From Acidobacteriota bacterium (GTDB lineage Bacteria > Acidobacteriota > Terriglobia > Terriglobales > Acidobacteriaceae), in the NCBI GenBank assembly GCA_019244045.1, contig JAFATF010000243.1, positions 1 through 43,323 on the forward strand: a stretch of DNA of 43,323 nt, read 5' to 3'. The translations under genes and the position numbers were made by a program. Positions 17,949 through 24,860 of the stretch are shown here, piece after piece (position 1 is the first letter of the stretch; every line of letters starts with the position of its first letter). The notes below the pieces were generated by a model, which was given only the letters and a program-made list of their open reading frames with translations, did not search any database and was not told where the DNA came from.

Positions 17949-18100
17949 CCTAGCATAAGACGATTGCGAGCCAATCGATGAAATCGGGCCGCAAACCAGC
18001 CGAGAGATAGTAACCTAAGCCCAAAGCGGCGCATCGCAAGCCACGCCTGCCCTCCCCGCCGCCATAGCGCGACCCTGCGCAGCTTGCCTGAAACTTTCAT
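17918..18100 (-). CDS. Possible 60-residue basic peptide between exporter and radical SAM genes
   Basis: The reading frame starts with an ATG that overlaps the TGA of the ABC ATPase gene (ATGA, 4 bp) and ends 31 nt inside the radical SAM gene. It fills an otherwise empty 148-nt gap. The product is very rich in Arg and Trp (R-R-G-G-Q-A-W and L-G-W-F-A-A-R-F). No family is recognised. It could be a true small protein, the remnant N-terminus of a lost transferase, or chance. The coupling-type overlap is the only positive sign. Confidence 0.3.
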   Translation of the reverse strand: MKVSGKLRRVALWRRGGQAWLAMRRFGLRLLSLGWFAARFHRLARNRLMLGCARWPDYFS

Positions 18101-19422
18101 GCTTGCGTAATGGCTCCCGGTAGGTTGACCTTTCGACGTTCCTCCGTAGCCTCCTCTACATACCAGCGGTGCTTGAGCACGAACGCGCCGTTCCAGGGAA
18201 CTTTTCCTGTGCCGTAGTAGTCCGAGGGAACTAGCGTAATGCGCGCTGCGTCGTCGATCGAGTCGGCCTTTGTGCGGCCGATATCAAGCCACACGCGAAG
18301 ACTGTAGTTGCCGGGCGTGAGTGTCAGGCTGGGTATATCGCAAAGCATCACCTGTGCTCCCATTCTCTGCCCGTGTGGACGGTCAGGCTCGAATGAGCTG
18401 TGGGCGGTGAAGACGCGCTGGCCAAAAGCATTCGAAAATCCAAGACCAACGTCAAAACGATCGGTGGGTCGCGGCAATTCGAAATGTACCCTGATCTTAA
18501 GCTGTTCACCGATGGGCAGGCCGCCGCTCAACGGAACGTCGTCACAGGTATAAAATTCCATGCGTTTGAGCAGTTTGCCCAAGGGCGAGCGCCTGTCGCG
18601 CGCCTGCTCCAAATCGACCACCTGTCCCGCTCTGCCCTCAATTCCCGCGACTTCGTTAAGGTAATGGCGGACGGCCTCTTTGGCGCCGCCGGCAAAGACC
18701 ATGCTCCCACGATCGAGTACTATACCCCGGCGGCACAAATTTTCAACTGCTGCCATGTTATGGGAGACGAACAGCACGGTTCGTCCGCCTCTGCTCACCT
18801 CACTCATCTTTCCCAAGCATTTTTTCTGGAAGGCAACATCGCCGACGGCGAGCACTTCATCGACTACCAGGATTTCGGGATTGAGGTGAGCCGCCACGGC
18901 AAATGCCAGCCGGACGTACATTCCGCTCGAGTAATGCTTGACGGGAGTATCGAGAAATTGCTCCACCTCGGCGAAGGCAACGATTTCGTCAAACCTCGAG
19001 ATAATCTCCGCCCGCTTCATTCCCAGGATGGCGCCGTTCAGGAAGATATTTTCCCGCCCTGTGAGTTCGGCATGGAACCCGGTGCCGACCTCGAGAAGGC
19101 TAGCAAGACGGCCGCGCAAGGTAACTGTACCTTCCGTGGGATCGGTTATACGAGAAAGGATTTTCAGCAACGTGCTTTTACCGGCGCCATTTCTGCCTAT
19201 GATTCCCAGCACGTCGCCTTCGAGCACGTCGAAACTGACATCGCGTAAGGCCCAGAATCGCTGTTCCCGGGGTTTGCCAATCTCACTCCTGCTGCCCTGA
19301 AGGGCGCGGAGAGGCGACAGAAGTTTGCGGGTCAGGAACTCGCGAAAGGTCTCCGTACGCGCGAATGCTCTGCCCAGCCGGTATTGCTTTGAAACATGGC
19401 GAATTTCAAGGATGGGCCGCAT
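18097..19422 (-). CDS. ABC exporter ATPase, Wzt/TagH type with C-terminal cargo domain
   Basis: 441 residues from the ATG at 19422, which lies 2 nt after the permease stop; longer in-frame starts only read back into that gene. Walker A G-R-N-G-A-G-K-S-T is at residues 76-84, the signature Y-S-S-G-M at 164-168 and Walker B I-L-V-V-D-E at 184-189. The H-loop S-H-N-M-A-A-V follows. Residues beyond about 250 form a separate beta-rich domain like the Wzt C-terminal domain, which in O-antigen exporters recognises the cap of the glycan chain. The pair with the Wzm-type permease points to export of a lipid-linked or polymeric product rather than a small peptide. Confidence 0.9.
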   Translation of the reverse strand: MRPILEIRHVSKQYRLGRAFARTETFREFLTRKLLSPLRALQGSRSEIGKPREQRFWALRDVSFDVLEGDVLGIIGRNGAGKSTLLKILSRITDPTEGTVTLRGRLASLLEVGTGFHAELTGRENIFLNGAILGMKRAEIISRFDEIVAFAEVEQFLDTPVKHYSSGMYVRLAFAVAAHLNPEILVVDEVLAVGDVAFQKKCLGKMSEVSRGGRTVLFVSHNMAAVENLCRRGIVLDRGSMVFAGGAKEAVRHYLNEVAGIEGRAGQVVDLEQARDRRSPLGKLLKRMEFYTCDDVPLSGGLPIGEQLKIRVHFELPRPTDRFDVGLGFSNAFGQRVFTAHSSFEPDRPHGQRMGAQVMLCDIPSLTLTPGNYSLRVWLDIGRTKADSIDDAARITLVPSDYYGTGKVPWNGAFVLKHRWYVEEATEERRKVNLPGAITQA

Positions 19423-19424
19423 GC

Positions 19425-20246
19425 TCAGATTACGTCCGCAAAGTGGCGCTCCATTCGCCGGAAAATCAACAGCCCAAAGACAAACAGGCTCAGGCTGATG
19501 CCAACCGAAAGACCCATCACGGCCCAGGAGGCCACGCTGCCCAAAAGACAATAGCGAAATCCAATCACCACCCCCGCCATTGGATTCAAGCCCATGAGCA
19601 CTTGCCATCGCGCGGGAATGTAACGAATGGGATAAATTACGGGCGTAAGGAAAATTCCCATCTGAATCAGAAAGGGAACCGCGTATTTAATATCCCGAAA
19701 GCTTACGTTCAGCGATGACAGGATCAAGCCGCAACCGCAAGCAGCGAGGAAAGCGGCGAGCATGAATAAGGGGAGAAGCAGCACCTTGGTGGAAAGAGCC
19801 CAATGGTAATGAACCATTAAGATAAACAGCAGGCATAAGCTGAAGAGCAGATCGAGCAGCAATCCACCGACCGCGCCCACCGGAATGAACACGCGAGGAA
19901 AGTAAACTTTAGAAACGAGCTGCTGATTGCCGATCAAGCTGTTGCTGGACTGGGACAGCGCAGCGGAAAAGAAGGTCCAGGGGACAAGGCCAGCAAAAGC
20001 AAACAACGGGTAAGGCGGCCCATCGCTCCTCACGCCAGCCAAGCGGTTGAAAATTAAGGTGAAAATCAGCATTGCGATCAGGGGTTGCAAGACCGCCCAC
20101 AGGCCGCCGAGTAGAGTCTGTCGGTAGCGGATCTTAACATCACGCCAGACGAGAAAAGCGAGTAGTTCCCGATAAAGAAAGATCTCTCTTAAATCAAGCG
20201 CCTGCCATCCCTTGCGGGGACGAATGGTTAACTGAAATGAAGACAA
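19425..20246 (-). CDS. ABC-2 type permease, Wzm/TagG family
   Basis: Six-helix ABC-2 permease. The amphipathic L-D-L-R-E-I-F-L-Y-R-E-L-L segment and the W-R-D-V-K-I-R-Y-R-Q-T-L-L-G motif before TM1 are typical of polysaccharide exporters. Later motifs are N-R-L-A-G-V, F-A-G-L-V-P-W-T-F-F and T-P-V-I-Y-P. The TTG at 20246 is chosen because GAGGG lies 7 nt upstream; another TTG at 20285 would add 13 residues. It is the first gene of the minus-strand arm and faces the acyl-CoA dehydrogenase gene. Confidence 0.88.
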   Translation of the reverse strand: MSSFQLTIRPRKGWQALDLREIFLYRELLAFLVWRDVKIRYRQTLLGGLWAVLQPLIAMLIFTLIFNRLAGVRSDGPPYPLFAFAGLVPWTFFSAALSQSSNSLIGNQQLVSKVYFPRVFIPVGAVGGLLLDLLFSLCLLFILMVHYHWALSTKVLLLPLFMLAAFLAACGCGLILSSLNVSFRDIKYAVPFLIQMGIFLTPVIYPIRYIPARWQVLMGLNPMAGVVIGFRYCLLGSVASWAVMGLSVGISLSLFVFGLLIFRRMERHFADVI

Positions 20247-20392
20247 TCGTTTTCCCTCTGCTGGGCTGGGCTGATTTCGCTGCAATAGTACTAGCGAGTG
20301 TTGCCTCTACCGTCGTCTGAACGGCAGAGTGCATACTGTCATGGAACTGTACTCGTTCTAGTGTATATGGAGCAACTCAGATGCCATTTGCC

Positions 20393-20409
20393 GTTCGCCG
20401 ACTGCGAAC
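20393..20409. promoter_or_regulatory. Candidate operator, 6-5-6 inverted repeat
   Basis: GTTCGC, 5 nt, GCGAAC: perfect arms centred about 40 nt upstream of the TATACT element at 20438. The position and symmetry suit a dimeric regulator, but no regulator gene is encoded in the cluster. Confidence 0.3.
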
Positions 20410-20434
20410 AATACAAAGGGAGTAAGAACGCTTT

Positions 20435-20453
20435 TGCTATACTGCGATCGCAG
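20435..20453 (+). promoter_or_regulatory. Extended -10 promoter element with overlapping palindrome
   Basis: TGCTATACT (20435-20443) forms an extended -10 with five of six consensus bases. No good -35 is seen at 16-18 nt. The last two bases merge into the perfect palindrome CTGCGATCGCAG (20442-20453), which could be a repressor site. The leader to the ATG at 20575 would be about 125 nt. Confidence 0.35.
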
Positions 20454-20574
20454 CGCGGCGCAAACCCCGTGCGCCGGTTTACTTCCCCTTAGTTCGGAGA
20501 GGGTTAGGATTTGCGGCCGGCTTCGCGGAAGCCACCAAGGGCGCGAAGTTTATTCCGGTAATTGCGGCTATTTC

Positions 20575-21711
20575 ATGCGCTTCGATTGGACCGACGAGCA
20601 GCTCGCGTTGAAGAAGGCAGTTCTCGATTTTGCTCGCTCTGAGCTTAGCCGCCGCGGCCACGAGCAGGATCACAAGCTGTGGAGAGAGGGCTGGAACAAG
20701 TGTGCGAAGTTCGGGATATTAGGACTATTTTTTCCGCAAATTTATGGCGGGCACGAGGCTGGTGGTTTGGCGACTGCCTTGGCCATGGAGACTCTCGGGA
20801 CAGTATGCTGCGACACCGGGCTTCTCTTCGCTTTGAGCGCGCAGATGTGGAGCGTGCAAATGCCCATCTGGCGGTTCGGGACCGACGCGCAAAAGCGTCG
20901 TTATCTTGTGCCACTGATCGCGGGCGATTTAATCGGAGCTCACGCAATGTCAGAGCCAGAGTCGGGCTCAGATGCCTTTTCTCTGCGTTCCACAGCCCAG
21001 CGCGCGGGGGATTTCTACGTGCTGAACGGCTCGAAGACGTTTGTGACCAGCGCACCCGAGGCGGACCTGTTCTTAATCTTTGCGCGGCTACCAGATCGGC
21101 CTGGACTGTTTGGGCTGACCGCATTTCTGGTGGAGCGTTCCTCCGGAGTTCGGGTCGGGACTCCCATTCATAAAATGGGGCTGCAGGGCGCGCCCATGGC
21201 CGAGTTGTATCTGGACAATTGCCGTGTGCCAAAAGAGAACCGACTTGGGGGGGAGGGGCAAGGCGCTCGCATCTTCAACGATTCGATGGAGTGGGAACGC
21301 ACTTACATCTTGGCCTGGCAAATCGGCGTCATGGAACGTCAAATTGCCGAGACCGTCAGCTATGCCAAAGAGCGCAAGGTCAACGGCAAGCCGATCAGTG
21401 GTTTTCAGGTGGTTGCGCACCGCATCGCGGACATGGAGATCCGACTCGAAGCCGCACGGCTGCTGCTTTATCGTGCAGCCTGGCTGAAAACCGAGGGAAA
21501 GGCCGCTGCTAAAGAATCCGCCATAGCTAAAGTGTATGCCGCCGAAGCCGCGGTGGCGAGCGCGCTCGATGCGATTCAGTTGCATGGCGGGTACGGTTAC
21601 TCCAGCGATTTAGGAATCGAGTGCACCTTGCGGGATGCCGTTGGGGGACGGATCTACTCCGGTACTTCGGAAGTTCTGCGCAATATTATTTCCCATGAGC
21701 TCGGGCTTTAA
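20575..21711 (+). CDS. Acyl-CoA dehydrogenase family protein (probable prolyl-carrier-protein dehydrogenase)
   Basis: 378 residues from the ATG at 20575 (M-R-F-D-W-T-D-E-Q). Motifs in order: A-M-S-E-P-E-S-G-S-D for FAD and substrate, L-N-G-S-K-T-F-V-T, and the C-terminal Q-L-H-G-G-Y-G-Y and G-T-S-E-V-L-R-N-I-I. The Glu of the classical short-chain enzymes just before G-T-S is Ser here. The catalytic base is more likely Glu241 in M-E-W-E-R, the helix-G position used by isovaleryl-CoA and prolyl-S-carrier dehydrogenases. Placed directly before a prolyl-type AMP ligase and a carrier gene, it resembles PltE/RedW, which oxidise prolyl-S-carrier to pyrrolyl-2-carboxyl-S-carrier in two two-electron steps. 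An ordinary fatty acyl substrate cannot be excluded. Confidence 0.88.
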   Translation: MRFDWTDEQLALKKAVLDFARSELSRRGHEQDHKLWREGWNKCAKFGILGLFFPQIYGGHEAGGLATALAMETLGTVCCDTGLLFALSAQMWSVQMPIWRFGTDAQKRRYLVPLIAGDLIGAHAMSEPESGSDAFSLRSTAQRAGDFYVLNGSKTFVTSAPEADLFLIFARLPDRPGLFGLTAFLVERSSGVRVGTPIHKMGLQGAPMAELYLDNCRVPKENRLGGEGQGARIFNDSMEWERTYILAWQIGVMERQIAETVSYAKERKVNGKPISGFQVVAHRIADMEIRLEAARLLLYRAAWLKTEGKAAAKESAIAKVYAAEAAVASALDAIQLHGGYGYSSDLGIECTLRDAVGGRIYSGTSEVLRNIISHELGL

Positions 21712-21730
21712 AACAAAGGGAGTAACCGCG

Positions 21731-23254
21731 TTGCCCAAGCAATGCTGCCGTAGCGTCAACCTTTTCTCGAGCGAGGCGGCAAGGCGTTGGCCCGATCAGG
21801 AGGCCCTGATCGATGGAGACAGGGCGCTGACCTGGTCGGAACTCGATCAACAGAGTGGTCGCGTTTGCTCTACTCTCCTCAGCCACGGCGCGCGTAAGGG
21901 GGAGAGAGTGGTGTTGTGTGCTCGGAAATCGGCTGCGATGATTGCCGCACTGCATGGTGTGCTCAAAGCGGGCGGCGTGTGCGTACCGGTGGATTGGGCT
22001 TCTCCCCCCACGCGCGTGCAGGCGATTATCGAAGATGCGGCTCCCGCTGCAATCGTTGCGTCTGGCGAGATGTTCACGAAGCTAAGGCTGCCTTCGACCA
22101 CCTTGCGAATGTCGGTTTCGGACAGCTCTGAGGAGGCGCTGCCATGGCGGCAAGTCATGGCAGCAGACCCGGTTCAAGAGCACATCGAAGTCAACGATTC
22201 GGATCTCGCCTATCTTCTCTACACGTCGGGATCGACCGGTCAGCCCAGGGGCGTCATGCTCACGCATCAAAATGTGAGTGCGTTTGCCACCTGGGCGGCG
22301 CTCGAGTTTAAGCTTGGTCCTTGCGACCGGGTAGCGAGCGTGGCGCCTCTGCACTTTGACTTATCTACCTTCGACCTCTATTCCACCGCCTGGAGCGGAG
22401 CAACCTTGTGCATTCCTCCTGCTTTGCATCTCGCTTTTCCCACGCGGCTCACGGCATGGATGGCCGAGGAAGAAATCACCGTCATGTACACGGTTCCGTC
22501 ATTGCTTGCAATGATGGCTGAACGGGGTAGTGTTAGGGCGAAGGCGCTTGCCAAATTGCGCCTACTGCTCTTTGCCGGGGAAGTTTGTCCGCCACGGGTG
22601 CTCGCAACGCTGCTCGATTTGCTTCCCACGGTGGAATTCGCGAACCTTTATGGCCCTACGGAAACTAATGTGTGCACATTTGAGCGGATCGATCGGCAAC
22701 TTTGGGATCGCAGCTCCCCGGTTTCGATCGGCGTACCATGTCAGGGCACCCGTATTTTGCTGCTTGATGATGCCGAAGCCGAAGTGGCGGGGAAGCATCA
22801 GGTGGGAGAATTGCTCGTTTCCGGACCGACGGTGGCTCTTGGATATTGGCATGACGCAGGAAGGAGCCAGGCACGCTTTGTCCTGCGAAATGGCGAAAGG
22901 TGGTGCCGTACCGGGGATTACGCCGAGTTTGATGATGCCGGCCGATTGCTCTTCCACGGCCGCCGCGATCACATGGTCAAGATTTATGGACATCGCGTGG
23001 AACTCGGAGACGTGGAGAACGCGCTGCTCCGCCACCCCGGGGTGGCAGAGGCGGTCGTCGTCGCCGTGAACGAAGTGCTGGTTGCGTTTGCTCGCCCATG
23101 TCGAATAGGAGTTTCGAGCGAAGAACTGCGGGAACACTGCGCAGGCCAACTGCCTCGCTACATGGTGCCGAGCACGATAAACCTGATCGACAAGCTCCCG
23201 CTCCTGTCAACCGGCAAGATTGACCGCCTAGGCTTGCAGAGGATGGCGACATGA
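21731..23254 (+). CDS. AMP-forming ligase, prolyl-carrier-protein ligase type (PltF-like)
   Basis: About 507 residues. Core motifs: L-Y-T-S-G-S-T-G-Q-P-R-G (from residue 164), N-L-Y-G-P-T-E-T-N-V-C, W-C-R-T-G-D and the C-terminal S-T-G-K-I-D lysine. Reading the ten specificity positions by eye against GrsA gives D-L-F-Y-L-A-L-V-C-K. From memory, the proline-activating PltF signature differs only at the third position. I infer activation of L-proline and loading on the next gene's carrier. I chose the TTG at 21731 because AAAGGGAG ends 8 nt upstream; an ATG at 21695 would overlap the dehydrogenase gene. The stop overlaps the carrier ATG (ATGA). Stand-alone ligases of the exosortase-linked family are similar and are the main alternative. 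Confidence 0.87.
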   Translation: MPKQCCRSVNLFSSEAARRWPDQEALIDGDRALTWSELDQQSGRVCSTLLSHGARKGERVVLCARKSAAMIAALHGVLKAGGVCVPVDWASPPTRVQAIIEDAAPAAIVASGEMFTKLRLPSTTLRMSVSDSSEEALPWRQVMAADPVQEHIEVNDSDLAYLLYTSGSTGQPRGVMLTHQNVSAFATWAALEFKLGPCDRVASVAPLHFDLSTFDLYSTAWSGATLCIPPALHLAFPTRLTAWMAEEEITVMYTVPSLLAMMAERGSVRAKALAKLRLLLFAGEVCPPRVLATLLDLLPTVEFANLYGPTETNVCTFERIDRQLWDRSSPVSIGVPCQGTRILLLDDAEAEVAGKHQVGELLVSGPTVALGYWHDAGRSQARFVLRNGERWCRTGDYAEFDDAGRLLFHGRRDHMVKIYGHRVELGDVENALLRHPGVAEAVVVAVNEVLVAFARPCRIGVSSEELREHCAGQLPRYMVPSTINLIDKLPLLSTGKIDRLGLQRMAT

Positions 23255-23517
23255 ATGACGTTGAGCAGTTTGTGATTGACTACTTGCGATCACGCCGCGT
23301 GAGCCCGGCCACATGTGGCGACCTGAATGGGGAGAGCCGGCTGATCGAGTCCGGCCTCCTCGATTCGCTCGAGCTCATGTCCCTGCTGAACCATGTGGAG
23401 CAGGCATATGGTCTCACTTTGCCGGATGATGAATTTGTGCCGGAGAATTTTGAGACGCCGCGTACGATCGCGCGCATGATCGAGCGCGTACGCGGGAACA
23501 GGAAACAACTGCGATAA
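23251..23517 (+). CDS. Stand-alone acyl/peptidyl carrier protein
   Basis: 88 residues, typical of a free carrier. The phosphopantetheine site is G-L-L-D-S-L-E with Ser39, followed by helix II (L-M-S-L-L-N-H-V-E). Its start overlaps the ligase stop by 4 bp, so it is translationally coupled and is the obvious partner of that ligase and of the dehydrogenase. The expected cargo is proline, then pyrrole-2-carboxylate. No phosphopantetheinyl transferase gene is in the window. Confidence 0.92.
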   Translation: MNDVEQFVIDYLRSRRVSPATCGDLNGESRLIESGLLDSLELMSLLNHVEQAYGLTLPDDEFVPENFETPRTIARMIERVRGNRKQLR

Positions 23518-23834
23518 TGCACGCAAGCAGGTGCTCGATGATTGTCCTGCGCCATGGTTAAGATTTTGCACACCTTTGCATGTGGCATGATTTTGGTTAT
23601 CGCTGTCGCATCGGTGGTAAATTGTTGAAAATTGAATCATCGCGGATCCCTCGAGCTCTAAAGACCGACGCCACTCGAGGAACACGGTTTGCCGGCCTGG
23701 TTACAATCATTGTGTCAATCCCCAAGGAACCTCGGACTCCGGCTTATGCGGGCGACGCGTCGATTCAAAGCGAAGTCTGGGGCGGGATGTTCCATATGAT
23801 TGGGGCTGAAGGGGTCGAAAGGTGAACTGATCGG
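23518..23834 (+). other. Intergenic region within the plus-strand arm
   Basis: 317 nt without a convincing gene. An inverted repeat CCTCGAG (23649-23655) and CTCGAGG (23674-23680) with an 18-nt loop is the clearest structure. A short open frame covers part of it but has no family features or ribosome site. It may carry a second promoter or an attenuator ahead of the hydroxylase-NRPS genes. Confidence 0.4.
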
Positions 23835-24860
23835 ATGCATTCCTCTCGCGAGCCAGTCGCAATACGCCTTCCCAAGACATATGACGCCGAACAACTGGTG
23901 CGCAACTTGCAGATCCTTCGCGAAGTTGAAGCCACACCACAACCCGGTCCCTATCACAAGGGGGAGTGGAAAGGCATCGCCTTACACTCGACGGGAGGAA
24001 AGGATTCGGTTTTCCCCAGCGCTCCCGGCCTTGATAGTTTCCGAGAGACCGAGAATCTGAGGCGAACGCCCTATTTCCGGTGGATCCTCGACGACCTCAA
24101 GTGCCCCAAGGAGGTTGTGCGCATCCTGTTTCTTCCTCCCGGCGGTCACATCAAGGATCACTTCGATTTTCACACCAGCTTCCAGTTTGGCCTTTTGCGC
24201 TTGCACATTCCCATCATCACGCATCCCGACGTCGAGTTTGTCATTGACGGGGAGCGCGTGGAGTGGAAACCGGGAGAGCTGTGGTACGGGGATTTTTCCA
24301 AAGTGCACTCGGTTAAAAACAATAGCCCGGTCGTGCGTGCGCACATGGTGATTGACGTGCAAATTAATGAGTTCCTGTTAAGGCTTTTTCCGGAAGATTT
24401 CGTAGCCAGACGCCGACGCGAGGGAATTTCGATGACGCGTGAGTCGGTAGCGGCATCGGCAACCGAACTGCGGCGATTCGCCTGCGATTTCCGTATTCCC
24501 GGGGAATTCATGCCGATGTTTGTGATCGGAAAACCGCTCTCCACGCTCACCCGAGGAACCACTGCTGCGGTGCGGGTTATCGATGGGAAACTGACGGTAC
24601 TCATCGATCAGGAGCCCGCATTTCGGCTCGAGCGGATCTCGGAGGACACCTTCAGCATTGCCGGCCTTCCGCCCGGCATCAGCTTAAGGTTTCTAGAAGA
24701 AAATCATTCGGTTCGCGAGATCATCCTCGACTTGAAGGGCGTGCCGAAGGATCTCTATTCTGCCCGGCTGGGCACGCTGGTGGGACCTTTCATTCGACAA
24801 CGGCAGGTTTCGCTACCTGTTCTGACCAAAGTTTTGCCCGCATCCGGGGAGATGGTTTAA
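23835..24860 (+). CDS. Aspartyl/asparaginyl beta-hydroxylase-like Fe(II)/2-oxoglutarate dioxygenase
   Basis: 341 residues. Residues 80-180 form the double-stranded beta-helix core: P-P-G-G-H-I-K-D-H-F-D (His109 and Asp111 as H-x-D iron ligands), L-L-R-L-H-I-P-I, W-K-P-G-E-L-W, distal His158 in K-V-H-S-V-K-N-N and Arg168 for 2-oxoglutarate. All expected ligands are kept. In NRPS pathways such enzymes hydroxylate Asp, Asn or related residues, often while bound to a carrier. A C-terminal section of about 150 residues has no family I know; it may be a docking or carrier-recognition module. A GAAAGG sequence precedes the ATG by about 10 nt. The stop at 24860 directly abuts the NRPS ATG, so the two are coupled. 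Confidence 0.85.
   Translation: MHSSREPVAIRLPKTYDAEQLVRNLQILREVEATPQPGPYHKGEWKGIALHSTGGKDSVFPSAPGLDSFRETENLRRTPYFRWILDDLKCPKEVVRILFLPPGGHIKDHFDFHTSFQFGLLRLHIPIITHPDVEFVIDGERVEWKPGELWYGDFSKVHSVKNNSPVVRAHMVIDVQINEFLLRLFPEDFVARRRREGISMTRESVAASATELRRFACDFRIPGEFMPMFVIGKPLSTLTRGTTAAVRVIDGKLTVLIDQEPAFRLERISEDTFSIAGLPPGISLRFLEENHSVREIILDLKGVPKDLYSARLGTLVGPFIRQRQVSLPVLTKVLPASGEMV

Larger units (their letters stand above)
20247..20574. other. Divergent control region between the two arms of the biosynthetic cluster
   Basis: No gene is seen here. The stretch holds an interrupted palindrome (20393-20409), an extended -10 element and an overlapping 12-bp palindrome (20442-20453). It is the only obvious place for coordinated control of both arms. 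Confidence 0.5.

Noticed and set aside
23251-23517. The free carrier as a fatty-acid-synthesis ACP
   Set aside because: Its 4-bp overlap with the prolyl-type ligase and its sequence around the D-S-L-E site fit a pathway-specific carrier better.
23580-23825. An 81-codon open frame between the carrier and hydroxylase genes
   Set aside because: No family features, no ribosome site, and composition unlike its neighbours; treated as intergenic.
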